In this document: piece by piece, positions 26,922 through 36,191 of the stretch | Numbering within the stretch: the first letter of the stretch is position 1 | Layout of the letters: each line of letters opens with the position of its first letter | Origin: JABDJL01 sp963664065 | GTDB taxonomy: Bacteria > Pseudomonadota > Gammaproteobacteria > Xanthomonadales > SZUA-36 | Reading direction: 5' to 3' | Assembly (NCBI GenBank): GCA_963664065.1 | Contig: OY760942.1 | Coordinates: 2,108,001-2,172,000, forward strand | Length of the DNA: 64,000 bases | Notes under the pieces: generated by a model | What the model was told of the DNA's origin: nothing | Seen by the model: the letters and a program-made list of their open reading frames with translations, nothing else | Database searches by the model: none | Program-made: the position numbers and the translations under genes

Positions 26922-28118
26922 ATGAGCATTAAAATTCGTCACAGGTTCCCGAAGATGAAAACCGTAATCCTGATCGGTCTTTTATTTTCAATGGCAGTAG
27001 ATGCTGGAATTGACAAAGTAACCTCCACTACAATTCAACCCCTCAAGACTCCTTCCTCTTCAATTCCCGTTGAGTCATTGCTGGATGTCGCCATTCCGCC
27101 ATTTAGTGACGGACTGGATCTTACCGATGACGAGGACACGGTTTTTCCGGAAGTCCGTTACGCGGAGGCCATATATTTTTCCAACCAACTGGCAAAAATC
27201 ATGGAAAGAAGTGGTGCCTGGGGCGCTATCCGGGTAACCCCCAATACGAACGTGGTGATGGATGTCTATGTCACCGGAACCATTCGGCAATCGGACGGTG
27301 AAACTCTGGGCCTTGATGTGCAGGTGTACGACACCAGCGGAAAACAGTGGCTGGACAAACGGTACAAACACACAACCGGCAAATATGCATATGACAGGCG
27401 GCTCAAGAACCTGGGCGATCCTTTTCAGAACCTGTTTACAGCGATTGCGAACGACATACTTGCAGCTCGCGAGCAACTTTCCAGCGAACAGGCTGCACGC
27501 CTGCGACAGATATCTGAACTCCGTTTCGCCAGGGATTTTTCACCATCTGCCTTTAGTGAACATATTAGCGAGGACCGTAGGGGTATTCTGACTATTGAAC
27601 GGCTTCCGGCCGAGAACGACAGTATTTTGCAAAGGGTTCAAAGGATACGCGAACGGGATTATTTGTACGTGGACACCATGCAGGACTACTACGACGTCTT
27701 TTCACAGCAGATGCACATGCCTTACCAGGATTTTCGCCGCGCATCCTATGATTCTGTGGTCAAAGCCAGGCAATTGAGAAAGCAGGCGAACCGAAGGATG
27801 ATCGCGGGCTTTGGCGCAATTATTGCCGGAATATATGGCCGAACACAGGCCGACAGCCGTTTGCAGAGCGATGCGGGAATGGCAACCGCCGCAGTGGGTG
27901 GCTACCTGATCAAATCCGGTCTGGATAAAAAGCAGGAATCTGCCGCACACACCGAAGCTGTAGCCGAAATGGGTTCATCACTGGAGGCCGAAATCGTTCC
28001 GCAGGTGATTGAGTTGGAAGACCGCACTGTTACGCTGAGCGGTACGGTCCAGGCCCAGTACGCGCAATGGCGGGAGTTACTGCACCAGATTTACGAGCAG
28101 GAACGCGTTACACCTTGA
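26922..28118 (+). CDS. Secreted protein of unknown family (envelope cluster)
   Basis: The 398-residue product starts at ATG 26922 after AGAGGTAGGCT; a second ATG at 26955 would give a cleaner signal peptide (MKTVILIGLLFSMAVDAG). Residues about 55-170 read LLDVAIPPFSDGL ... MDVYVTGTIRQSDGETLGLDVQVYD ... KRYKH. This alternation of strands is like the TolB N-domain or CsgG-type modules that sense or assemble at the outer membrane, but I cannot assign it. The middle is helical and charged. Residues about 290-310 (MIAGFGAIIAGIYGRT) form a Gly-rich hydrophobic helix. It sits 3 bp after the lipoprotein gene and 7 bp before the next. Confidence 0.65.
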   Translation: MSIKIRHRFPKMKTVILIGLLFSMAVDAGIDKVTSTTIQPLKTPSSSIPVESLLDVAIPPFSDGLDLTDDEDTVFPEVRYAEAIYFSNQLAKIMERSGAWGAIRVTPNTNVVMDVYVTGTIRQSDGETLGLDVQVYDTSGKQWLDKRYKHTTGKYAYDRRLKNLGDPFQNLFTAIANDILAAREQLSSEQAARLRQISELRFARDFSPSAFSEHISEDRRGILTIERLPAENDSILQRVQRIRERDYLYVDTMQDYYDVFSQQMHMPYQDFRRASYDSVVKARQLRKQANRRMIAGFGAIIAGIYGRTQADSRLQSDAGMATAAVGGYLIKSGLDKKQESAAHTEAVAEMGSSLEAEIVPQVIELEDRTVTLSGTVQAQYAQWRELLHQIYEQERVTP

Positions 28119-28125
28119 AGCATGA

Positions 28126-29571
28126 ATGCCAGTCATGACACCCGGACAAGCCCAATCCGTACCGGACAAGAATTTCGGCAAACAGAAAACTATTTTGCTG
28201 GCGCTGGCCGTGGCAGTGCTGGGAACGGTATTTCTGTTACCGCGTTTCGTATCAGATCCCTGGATCGCCGACGGTTCTTTGAACGATCCTGTCATTGCCG
28301 ATTCATCTCCTTCCAGCGTGAGCCCTTCAACCGCAGCTGAGAAAACCAAATACCGACAGGATTCACAGTCCGTACTTTCACAAATCATTGTTGTCAGGGA
28401 TCTCCTGCAGGAACAGTCAGTTGAAGGCTGGGCACCGATAGAATTCCAACAGGGCCTGGACAGTATTGAAATCGGCGACCAGCAATACAGTTACGGGGAG
28501 TACCGGCAATCGCTTGGCAGTTATGAGCAGGCATTAGAGGAATTCACTGCACTCGAAGTGATTGGCCAGCACAAACTGTCTGCCGCTTTGGCCAGCGGAT
28601 TCGAAGCCATCGAATCACTTAATATTACCGGTGCCATTGAAGCGGGCATGCTGGCCAGCATGATTGCAGAGCAGGATCAACAGGTTCAGGAGTTAGCTGT
28701 ACGCATCAAATCATTGCCTGGTTTGGCAGTGCAACTGGAATCAGGTGACCAGGCCAGGATTGCAGGAAATAACGCGGCGGCACAAAAGGCTTATCAAGAG
28801 GCTGTGAACCTCGACCCGTTGCACCAAAAAGCTGCACAATCACTGGCCGCGATCAAAACAGAAATAACAGAAAGTAGTTTTCGTCAGCATATGAGCCGCG
28901 CCTACTCGGCGCTGGACACGGGTGATTTTGAGGCTGCGATTTCAGCATTCGAACAGGCAGGCACGGTGCACCCCGGTCACCCCGCTATTGCCCAGGGAAT
29001 GGCGCAGGTCGAGAACCGGAGGTCACAGGAAACCGTCAGCCGGCAGATCGCCGATGCCGCGCAACTGGAATCAAGCGAAGAGTGGGCGCAGGCCGTAACT
29101 GTGTATGAAGCCCTGCTAGAGCAGGATCCAACGCTGACCGAGGCAAAGGTTAAATTGATACCCGCCAGGGTTCGGGCAGATCTGGACCTGCGCCTCAATG
29201 ACTATAGTGCGGAGCCGCTAAGGCTCTCCCAGGCACCTGTTTATCGCCTGGCGCAGGTGACCCTGAATGACGCCCGGGGCATCCCGAATCCCGGCGGCAA
29301 GCTCCGGGCCCAGATTGACCAGCTGGAAAATCTTCTTGAAAGAGCTCTGACGGCCGTCGATGTGGTATTTCAATCAGATAACCTGACCGTGGTAACGCTT
29401 TTCCGCGTTGCTCAATTAGGGCAGTTTGAACAGACCTCTTTGACTTTAATGCCTGGTAAATACGTTGTTGGGGGTCAACGTCAGGGGTTTCGGGATGTCA
29501 GGGTTGAGTTTTCTGTCACCGGTGAGCCTCTGGATGGGCCGATCGTTGTAAGTTGCAAGGAGCCGATCTGA
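28126..29571 (+). CDS. Membrane-anchored TPR protein (envelope cluster)
   Basis: The 481-residue protein has a cytosolic N-terminus and one membrane helix (about 21-39, KTILLALAVAVLGTVFLLP). A long helical periplasmic region with TPR-like repeats (YSYGEYRQSLGSYEQALEEF; AYSALDTGDFEAAISAFEQAG) occupies about 95-355. The last 100 residues form a beta-rich domain (FQSDNLTVVTLFRVAQLGQF ... MPGKYVVGGQRQGFRDVRVE) like a PEGA domain. It precedes a protein with several PEGA domains and an FGE fold. By family logic it is a scaffold. ATG 28126 was chosen for spacing after the upstream stop; ATG 28135 is also possible. Confidence 0.7.
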   Translation: MPVMTPGQAQSVPDKNFGKQKTILLALAVAVLGTVFLLPRFVSDPWIADGSLNDPVIADSSPSSVSPSTAAEKTKYRQDSQSVLSQIIVVRDLLQEQSVEGWAPIEFQQGLDSIEIGDQQYSYGEYRQSLGSYEQALEEFTALEVIGQHKLSAALASGFEAIESLNITGAIEAGMLASMIAEQDQQVQELAVRIKSLPGLAVQLESGDQARIAGNNAAAQKAYQEAVNLDPLHQKAAQSLAAIKTEITESSFRQHMSRAYSALDTGDFEAAISAFEQAGTVHPGHPAIAQGMAQVENRRSQETVSRQIADAAQLESSEEWAQAVTVYEALLEQDPTLTEAKVKLIPARVRADLDLRLNDYSAEPLRLSQAPVYRLAQVTLNDARGIPNPGGKLRAQIDQLENLLERALTAVDVVFQSDNLTVVTLFRVAQLGQFEQTSLTLMPGKYVVGGQRQGFRDVRVEFSVTGEPLDGPIVVSCKEPI

Positions 29572-29589
29572 TGACAGTCAAGCGTAACA

Positions 29590-31677
29590 ATGACTGATAC
29601 CGGGCAAACTCAGCCCCGGAGGGCAGCGGGACTAACGGCTACCGAATTCTCGCCCCTGGAATCTCCGGGAAGACGGCAAAAGCGATCGGTTTCGCCAGCC
29701 CTCCTGATTTTGGGTGTACTTTCCATTGTCGCAGTGCTGGTGTTGATCTACCTGTTCGTGGCGCGGGCAGTCATATTTCTTCCGCAACCCGCATCTGCCG
29801 AACTTGGCGTCAGTGGCATTTCATTCAATATCGGCAATAATTACCTGTTACTGTCCGGTGAGCATAAAGTGAGCGCTGATGCCCCCGGGTACCATCATTT
29901 TGAGGATCTGATAGAGGTATCTGATGAACGGTCGCAGGAAATTGCCGTTGTTCTGGACCCACTGCCCGGCAGTATAAATCTGCTCTCCGAACTCGAAGAA
30001 ATAAAGGTGCTCATAGATAACAGTTTTGCTGGCATCGCCCCGGGACTCATTGAGAATGTCAGTCGCGGCACACACATTATCGAGTTCAGCAAGCACCGGT
30101 ACTTTCCGCTAAAACAGGAAATTGAAGTTGAGGGTCTGGGGCGAACCGAGTCGCTGGCGGTTTTGCTCGATCCGGCGTGGGGGCAAATGCAATTCAATTC
30201 GGATCCGCAAGGCGTGGATTTGTCCATTGATGGACTTCAGATTGGTCAAACGCCGCTCAACACCGAAATCCTTGAAACCGGCAGCAAGCTCAGCCTCTCT
30301 GCCAGGGGGTATAAGACCTTTGAAAAAGAGATCTTTATCAAGGCTGGCACCAGCCAGGAATACCCGGTAGTTACGATGATTGTCGCAGATGGAAAGCTGG
30401 AAATTGGCAGTTCACCTCGGGGGGCAAGTGTGACCGTGGGTGATGAATTCAGAGGCAATACCCCGGTGACGGTTCCCCTGTCCCCACTGCGGGAACACCG
30501 GGTTGAGCTTTATCTTGAAGGTTACAGGAAGGCTGTGAGAACTGTTCGTGTGGAGCCTGAAAAGTCTTCGCAACTATCTGTAAGTCTCACCCCGATTATC
30601 GGTCGGATTCAACTCAGCATTACACCTGCAGACTCCGAGATCGTGGTAGATGGAAACAGCGAGGGACGTGGCAGCCGCGTGTTGGTTTTGACTGCCAGGG
30701 AGCACGGTATCACCATACGCAAAGCCGGATACGAGGCTCAAAGTTTTAAAGTGACACCCAGGCCCGAGCATGAGCAATCACTGGATGTAAACCTGTTGAC
30801 CATTCAACAGGCCTACTGGTCGACACGGCCACCACTGATAAATAGCCCACTGGGAGCGAGGTTGATACTGTTCCGTCCTGATGCAACATTTACACTGGGC
30901 GCGCCTCGGCGGGAGCCGGGCCGGCGCGCCAATGAGGCAGAGCGGAGCGTTCACCTGGAGCGACCTTTTTACATCGGCACCCACGAGGTCTCAAATGCGG
31001 AATTTCGCCGCTGGAAACAGGAGCACAGTTCACGTGCTTTCAGAGCCCAAACCCTGGACATGGATAATCAGCCTGCCGCAAACCTTTCCTGGCAGGATGC
31101 CGCTTTCTTTTGTAACTGGCTGAGCCGCCAGGAGGGTCTGCCGGTATTCTATGTTGAAGAACATGGATTGGTGAGTGGATTTAACCTCGACTCTCATGGT
31201 TACCGCCTGCCAACTGAGGCTGAATGGGCCTGGGTCGCAAAAATTGATGCTGAAGAAAATACCCTGATGTTTCCCTGGGGGGGCAACCTTTACCCTCCTT
31301 CACAACTGGCAGGAAATTACGCAGACCAGAGCGCAGCGAAATTTCTGAGCTTTACGCTGTCCAACTACAACGACGGATTTGCTGTTTCCGCGATAATCGG
31401 CAGTTTCAAGCCAAACAGAAAAGGTATTTATGATATGAGTGGAAACGTTTCTGAGTGGGTTACTGATTTTTACGACATTCGCCCGTCACGTGGTGAACCC
31501 GAGCTGGATCCCAGCGGCCCCGCCGTTGGCAACCGGCATGTGGTCCGGGGAGCAAGTTGGGCGCTGGGTTCCCGGTCCGAACTGCGTATGAGTTATCGTG
31601 ATGCAGGATCGGATGGCAGAATGGACACAGGGTTCAGGCTGGCCCGATACGTAGACAAGGCAGGAATCAAGCAATGA
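29590..31677 (+). CDS. PEGA-repeat membrane protein with FGE/sulfatase-modifying-factor fold
   Basis: The 695-residue protein has a cytosolic tail, one membrane helix (36-60) and about five PEGA-like beta-sandwich repeats (residues about 75-400; for example LEIGSSPRGASVTVGDEF and IQLSITPADSEIVVDG). A C-terminal formylglycine-generating-enzyme fold spans about 420-690 (GTHEVSNAEFRRW, GYRLPTEAEWAWVA, GIYDMSGNVSEWVTDFY, VRGASWALGSR, MDTGFRLAR). The catalytic Cys pair of true FGE, expected after the RG(G/A)SW motif, is absent, so a binding role is more likely than sulfatase activation. Its stop overlaps the next ATG by 4 bp. It probably displays the FGE-fold head in the periplasm. Confidence 0.85.
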   Translation: MTDTGQTQPRRAAGLTATEFSPLESPGRRQKRSVSPALLILGVLSIVAVLVLIYLFVARAVIFLPQPASAELGVSGISFNIGNNYLLLSGEHKVSADAPGYHHFEDLIEVSDERSQEIAVVLDPLPGSINLLSELEEIKVLIDNSFAGIAPGLIENVSRGTHIIEFSKHRYFPLKQEIEVEGLGRTESLAVLLDPAWGQMQFNSDPQGVDLSIDGLQIGQTPLNTEILETGSKLSLSARGYKTFEKEIFIKAGTSQEYPVVTMIVADGKLEIGSSPRGASVTVGDEFRGNTPVTVPLSPLREHRVELYLEGYRKAVRTVRVEPEKSSQLSVSLTPIIGRIQLSITPADSEIVVDGNSEGRGSRVLVLTAREHGITIRKAGYEAQSFKVTPRPEHEQSLDVNLLTIQQAYWSTRPPLINSPLGARLILFRPDATFTLGAPRREPGRRANEAERSVHLERPFYIGTHEVSNAEFRRWKQEHSSRAFRAQTLDMDNQPAANLSWQDAAFFCNWLSRQEGLPVFYVEEHGLVSGFNLDSHGYRLPTEAEWAWVAKIDAEENTLMFPWGGNLYPPSQLAGNYADQSAAKFLSFTLSNYNDGFAVSAIIGSFKPNRKGIYDMSGNVSEWVTDFYDIRPSRGEPELDPSGPAVGNRHVVRGASWALGSRSELRMSYRDAGSDGRMDTGFRLARYVDKAGIKQ

Positions 31678-32036
31678 AACGGATACTTATTTATCTACTA
31701 CTGGTGATATCCATGGCGGTTTTTGCTCAACAGCAATCAGATTCAACAAATGATGCCGAGGCTCAAACCGAACAGCCCGCCGCGGGCGAGAAGGCACGCG
31801 AAGGCGAAGGCGAAGATACGGGGGGTGAAAAGGCCGGGGCGGAATCCCCGGGCGAAGCTGATGCCAGTTTAATAGCCCAGGATGACCCTGACCAGGTTTT
31901 GACGGATGGCGGGGATGAGGAACACCAGGATGAAGAAACTGAAGCCACCGTTGTGATTGACCCGGATGAAAGTGAATTTGAGCCCGATGAAGAAATTTCA
32001 GAAGATTACCCGGTACCGCTGCCTTCCGATATTTAG
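31674..32036 (+). CDS. Small acidic secreted protein
   Basis: The 120-residue product has a signal peptide (MKRILIYLLLVISMAVFAQ) and then a low-complexity chain dominated by Glu, Asp, Gly and Ala with no Cys. It ends EDYPVPLPSDI. No domain is recognised. The ATG overlaps the FGE gene stop (ATGA) and the channel gene begins 52 bp downstream, so it belongs to the operon. An intrinsically disordered periplasmic linker or binding partner is possible; the function is unknown. Confidence 0.65.
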   Translation: MKRILIYLLLVISMAVFAQQQSDSTNDAEAQTEQPAAGEKAREGEGEDTGGEKAGAESPGEADASLIAQDDPDQVLTDGGDEEHQDEETEATVVIDPDESEFEPDEEISEDYPVPLPSDI

Positions 32037-32088
32037 TGTGGTGTAACAAATATATTCAAGATCAAAGCATGATGAAAAAGCAAAAAGC

Positions 32089-32883
32089 ATGAAAAGAAAC
32101 AGCAATGAAATGTTTTATCAACTGGCGGTCCTGCTGGTTTCCGTGATTTTCGTTCATACAATCTATGTCACGGTGGTGCGTCCCAATGCCGATGCACTTG
32201 TAAGGCGGGCCGCAGAAAATGCTGCTGCGGGCGAACAATACGTCGTACCACGTTCGTTTTTCGTGGTGATCAAGGATTTTGAGCAGGAATCCTGTTTTGT
32301 ACTGATGTTATGGGCCATGGCAATTATGGGTTACAAAACACGGATTGCCTTGCGCGAAAAAAGCATGTTGGATATGCCATTGATATCTATTACGGAAGGA
32401 ACCCGAATTCTGCCGGGTGACGCCGGCCAGTTGGCGCGACCCTTACAGTCTCTGCAGGAGGAGCAACAATCTTTCCTTTTACCCCGTGCCCTGCAATCTG
32501 CGCTGTCACGATTCGAGGTGACTTCATCCGTCCAGTCAGCGACCGACGCTGTAAACACGGTCTGTGAGGCTGAAAACAGCCGCCTGGACTCTGAATTATC
32601 CATGGTCAGGTACATTACCTGGGCGATCCCCTCGATCGGATTTATCGGCACGGTACGGGGAATCGGCGCAGCACTTGGACAGGCCCACGAGGCGATGCAG
32701 GGAAATATTGCCGGTGTCACCGCCAGCCTGGGCGTCGCATTCAATTCAACGTTTATAGCGCTGTTGATCAGCATTGTGGTGATGTTTTTTATCCACCAGT
32801 TGCAATTGATTCAGGAACGCCTGGTGCTGGATTCCTATTCCTATTGTGAAACCCGCTTGCTGCGCTTTCTAAGGGCAGAGTAA
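32089..32883 (+). CDS. MotA/TolQ/ExbB-family proton channel
   Basis: The 264-residue protein has four predicted membrane helices (about 10-30, 68-84, 173-193, 213-235). The diagnostic block WAIPSIGFIGTVRGIGAALG is followed by GNIAGVTASLGVAFNSTFIALL, the TolQ/ExbB/MotA channel signature. A cytosolic loop of about 90 residues separates helices 2 and 3. In known systems such pentamers use proton flow to drive a partner with one N-terminal helix (TolR, ExbD or MotB). Here no ExbD gene follows, but two downstream VWA proteins have a single N-terminal helix of suitable kind. The gene ends 2 bp before the ASKHA-like gene. Confidence 0.88.
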   Translation: MKRNSNEMFYQLAVLLVSVIFVHTIYVTVVRPNADALVRRAAENAAAGEQYVVPRSFFVVIKDFEQESCFVLMLWAMAIMGYKTRIALREKSMLDMPLISITEGTRILPGDAGQLARPLQSLQEEQQSFLLPRALQSALSRFEVTSSVQSATDAVNTVCEAENSRLDSELSMVRYITWAIPSIGFIGTVRGIGAALGQAHEAMQGNIAGVTASLGVAFNSTFIALLISIVVMFFIHQLQLIQERLVLDSYSYCETRLLRFLRAE

Positions 32884-32885
32884 AT

Positions 32886-34157
32886 ATGACATTGGCTGTA
32901 TTGGAATTAAGTGACCAGTTACTGCTGATACAGGCAGAAAACGGGCAGTTATGTGCGGAAACCGGATTTGCCCGCCTGACACCCGGGGGTATAGAGACGG
33001 GGGAGTCTGCGCGCGCATCCGCATGGCGGGAACCACAGCACAGCTACAACCAGTACTGGAGCCAACTGAACCAAACCCCCCTTGCTGCGAAACAGGACTG
33101 GGCGCGTCACCATGCCGACATTGCTTTCGCACAGCTCAAGAACCTTTGGCAAAGTGCCGGATCACCGGAATCGATGCTGGTTCTTGTACCGGGCAGCTTT
33201 AACGATATGCAGCTTTCTTTACTACTGGGCATGATTGCTGCGCTACCGGCAAATATTACTGCGGTGGTGGACAACGCCCTTGCTGCTTGCCTCGAAGCCA
33301 ACCGGAAGACGCTTTTTGTCGAGGTGCAGTTGCACCAGTCGGTACTCACTTTGTGTCAACCCGACGGTAAGACGATGCGGATTGCGGACCAGGAAGTATT
33401 CCCGGATCTGGGTTTGATGCAAATTTACAATTCGGTAGCCAGGCACATCAGTAAACTGCTGGTCGACAGCAACCGTTATGATCCCTTGCATACTTCAGAC
33501 AGTGAGCAGGCTATTTTCGACCAGATTCCAGCTTGGCTTGCGCGCCTTCGCTGGGAAAGCGAATTATCAGCCAAACTTGATTCAGAGCACGGAGAATTGA
33601 CGTTTATTCTGCGCAATGACGATGTTACGAGCCTGGTCAGCGAGCGCCTGGGGAATGTGCGTTCCTTCCTCGACAGGCATCCTGAAAGTCACCGGGTACT
33701 ATCGCATGCTTCAGGCTTATTGGCTGGTCTTTCAGATGATTTTACAGCGGCAGAAGTGAGTAGTCAGGCTGCGGGAATTGACCTGTGCCTTGCCAGTTTT
33801 TCAGCGATTATGGATCAACTGGACGGCCTGTACCGTGTTCGGTCACTGGATATGGGCACCGTTCAGGCAGAGGCACAAAGCCCGGCTGAGAGTCTCGCGA
33901 CCCATGTGCTCTACCGCGACCAGGCCTTACCCCTGAACCACCCCGTCAGCATCCGGATCAACGGCCAGGGTTTGCAATTGTCGAATGCAATCGACAAACA
34001 CGCGGCGCTGACCGTGGTGATGAAAAATCAGATGCTGGAAGCCATTCATAGTGATCCCGGCCTTGAAACATCCGTGCCCAGGAATTGTCGTACCGGTGAG
34101 AGTATCGTGGTGGGCGAGCATCAGCTCAGGTTAATCCGGGTGCAACATGAAGGCTAA
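32886..34157 (+). CDS. ASKHA (Hsp70/actin-like) protein with possible FHA-like tail
   Basis: The 423-residue cytosolic protein begins MTLAVLELSDQLLLIQ, a beta-hairpin start like the ASKHA phosphate-1 region. A second core appears near residue 125-190 (ITAVVDNALAACLEANRKTL ... VEVQLHQSVLTL), as in actin-like ATPases. Classical phosphate motifs are degenerate, so ATP binding is uncertain. The last 80 residues (PVSIRINGQGLQLSN ... RTGESIVVGEHQLRLIRV) look like a small beta-sandwich related to FHA domains, without the usual phosphothreonine-binding Arg/Ser signature being obvious. The assignment comes from the overall pattern, not from a strong match. Its 3' end overlaps the first VWA gene by 11 bp. 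Confidence 0.5.
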   Translation: MTLAVLELSDQLLLIQAENGQLCAETGFARLTPGGIETGESARASAWREPQHSYNQYWSQLNQTPLAAKQDWARHHADIAFAQLKNLWQSAGSPESMLVLVPGSFNDMQLSLLLGMIAALPANITAVVDNALAACLEANRKTLFVEVQLHQSVLTLCQPDGKTMRIADQEVFPDLGLMQIYNSVARHISKLLVDSNRYDPLHTSDSEQAIFDQIPAWLARLRWESELSAKLDSEHGELTFILRNDDVTSLVSERLGNVRSFLDRHPESHRVLSHASGLLAGLSDDFTAAEVSSQAAGIDLCLASFSAIMDQLDGLYRVRSLDMGTVQAEAQSPAESLATHVLYRDQALPLNHPVSIRINGQGLQLSNAIDKHAALTVVMKNQMLEAIHSDPGLETSVPRNCRTGESIVVGEHQLRLIRVQHEG

Positions 34158-35208
34158 ACAGCGGCGGACAACTCCTTTCAGCCTGTCTTTTCTGGACATC
34201 ATGGCCTGTGGGTTTGGCGCGGTAACCCTGTTGTTCCTGATACTGCGGCACAATGATATACAAATTGAAGTGCCGGATGTAAACCTTGCCGCGGAGGTCA
34301 ATCTCCTGCAGGAAGACATTCGTGATGCCGAAGAGGAGAAAGTGGAATTGCTCAATAGCCTCGAGGCAATTGAACTGGAAGTGGTCACGGCACAGGGAAT
34401 GTCGCGGCGGTTCCTGACCCAATTGCAGGAATTGGAAGAGAGCATCCAGTCAGACCCGGATGAAAACATCGCCATGCTGCGCCGCCAGGTTGAAGAACTT
34501 GAGCGGGAAACTGCCAGCATGGAGGAAGTGGAGTTTGGCGACAAAGTACGCCAGTTCATCGGTGAAGGAAACCGGCAATATCTAACCGGTCTCAAGCTCG
34601 GGGGTGAGCGGGTGCTGATCCTGGTGGACGGTTCGGCCAGCATGCTGGCAGATAGTGTTGTGAATGCAATCCGGCGCCGGAACATGGAAGAAGAACAGAA
34701 GAAAAACGCGCCGAAGTGGCAGTGGACCATGAACACGGTGGAATGGCTGTTGGCCCAGTTGCCACCCAGCAGCCGGTTCCAGGTTTATATGTTTAACACC
34801 GAGGCCACACCTGCGGTGATCGGCAGTGAAGGAGAGTGGCTGGATGCGGCAGATTCATTGCAACTCGAAGAAGCGGTTGCCGGAATGAAGGATTTCTCCC
34901 CCGGCGGAGGGACCAGCCTTGAGAATGCGTTTGCCGCCATTTCGGATTTTGCAGACAAGCCGGACAACCTGTTTCTGTTGACGGACGGCTTGCCGACACA
35001 GGGTAGAAATCCACCTAAAAAGTACATGGTCAGTGGCGAGCAGCGACGAAGAAATTTCCTCAATGCGGTCGGCAAATTACCCCGTGGCGTACCGGTCAAC
35101 AGCATTCTCTTCCCTATGGAAGGAGACCCGGAAGCCGCGGCCTTGTTCTGGCAACTCGCAATGACCACAAACGGTGCGTTTATCGCGCCTTCGAGAGACT
35201 GGCCATGA
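34147..35208 (+). CDS. Membrane-anchored VWA-domain protein 1 (ExbD-like N-terminus)
   Basis: The 353-residue protein has a short basic N-terminus and one membrane helix (about 13-34) containing SLSFLDIMACGFGAVTLLF. A coiled-coil region spans about 45-130. A von Willebrand A domain (about 155-340) has an intact metal-ion site: DGSAS (D161, S163, S165), T256 in GGGTSLEN and D280 in LLTDGLPT. The FLDIM...LLFLI helix resembles the N-terminal helix of ExbD/TolR, which inserts in the ExbB/TolQ pore. It follows the channel and ASKHA-like genes and overlaps the second VWA gene by 4 bp. I infer that it is a channel-driven periplasmic effector binding a ligand through Mg2+. Confidence 0.82.
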   Translation: MKAKQRRTTPFSLSFLDIMACGFGAVTLLFLILRHNDIQIEVPDVNLAAEVNLLQEDIRDAEEEKVELLNSLEAIELEVVTAQGMSRRFLTQLQELEESIQSDPDENIAMLRRQVEELERETASMEEVEFGDKVRQFIGEGNRQYLTGLKLGGERVLILVDGSASMLADSVVNAIRRRNMEEEQKKNAPKWQWTMNTVEWLLAQLPPSSRFQVYMFNTEATPAVIGSEGEWLDAADSLQLEEAVAGMKDFSPGGGTSLENAFAAISDFADKPDNLFLLTDGLPTQGRNPPKKYMVSGEQRRRNFLNAVGKLPRGVPVNSILFPMEGDPEAAALFWQLAMTTNGAFIAPSRDWP

Positions 35209-36191
35209 GAAGCCACCGACGTGAGCTGAAAGAGGCAAGCCTGTCTTTCCTCGATGTGATCAGCTGCGGCTTCGGTGCCATTGTATTGTTGTTGATCATC
35301 GCACGTGTCGGTGACCCGTCTGCGCTGGAGGAGGCGGAGCAGCAACTGCAGGGTTCGGTGAAAGAAAGGCAGGAACAGTTGTTCGAAATACGCGGTGAAA
35401 CCGTTGTGCTCAATGAAGAGTTTGTGTCCCGTAAGGAACAGCTTTCCGAGTTGCGTGAAAGAATCGCCCGTTTACGCGCCAACCTGGCGAGCGTCGATGC
35501 ACAGTCGAAAGATATCTCCAATACAAAGGTCCTGGAAGAAGAACAGCTGAAGTTGGCTTTGCAGATTTTAAGCGAGGGAATGGAACGCCTGATACCCCAG
35601 GACCAGGTTAAGAGTCAACTCATTGGCGGAGTTCCTGTGGATAGCGAGTACATCATTTTTGTCATTGATACCTCGGGCAGCATGCAGATGGCTGCCTGGG
35701 ACAGGCTGCAAAAAGAGATGTTGAATATTCTCAACATCTACCCAACGGTAAAGGGCATCCAGGTTCTCAATGACATGGGACAGTACATGTTTTCGGCCTA
35801 CCGGCAACGATGGATCCCGGATAGTCCGGAAATGCGCAATAACATCATGAAAACACTTCGTAATTGGGCGCCATTCAGCAATTCCAGTCCGGTTGAGGGA
35901 ATCAATGCTGCTATCCAGACTTTCTATAGGCCAGGCCGTAAAATAAGCATTTACACGCTGGGTGATGATTTTTCAGGGCGTTCAATCAGGCGCGTGGTAA
36001 AGGCTGTGGACAACCTGAACCAGGCAAATCGAGGCAGCGAAAGGCTGGTGCGCATCCACAGCATTGGCTTTCCGGTGCATTTCCCTCCTGGCAGAACACC
36101 ATCGGAATCGGCCATCAAGTTTGCAGCACTCATGCGTGAACTGACCTACAACAATGGTGGAACATTCATCGGCCTTACGAGCCTCCAATAA
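35205..36191 (+). CDS. Membrane-anchored VWA-domain protein 2 (ExbD-like N-terminus)
   Basis: The 328-residue protein parallels its upstream neighbour: a basic N-terminus, a helix with ASLSFLDVISCGFGAIVLLL (about 11-33), a coiled coil (about 40-125) and a VWA domain (about 147-328) with DTSGS (D155, S157, S159). The second metal-site Thr is not obvious (SNSSPVEG near 225), and the third acidic position is within TLGDDFSG (D254/D255). It starts within the stop of VWA1 (ATGA) and its stop shares a base with the next start (TAATG). The two VWA proteins probably arose by duplication and may form a heterodimer under the ExbB-like channel. Confidence 0.82.
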   Translation: MRSHRRELKEASLSFLDVISCGFGAIVLLLIIARVGDPSALEEAEQQLQGSVKERQEQLFEIRGETVVLNEEFVSRKEQLSELRERIARLRANLASVDAQSKDISNTKVLEEEQLKLALQILSEGMERLIPQDQVKSQLIGGVPVDSEYIIFVIDTSGSMQMAAWDRLQKEMLNILNIYPTVKGIQVLNDMGQYMFSAYRQRWIPDSPEMRNNIMKTLRNWAPFSNSSPVEGINAAIQTFYRPGRKISIYTLGDDFSGRSIRRVVKAVDNLNQANRGSERLVRIHSIGFPVHFPPGRTPSESAIKFAALMRELTYNNGGTFIGLTSLQ

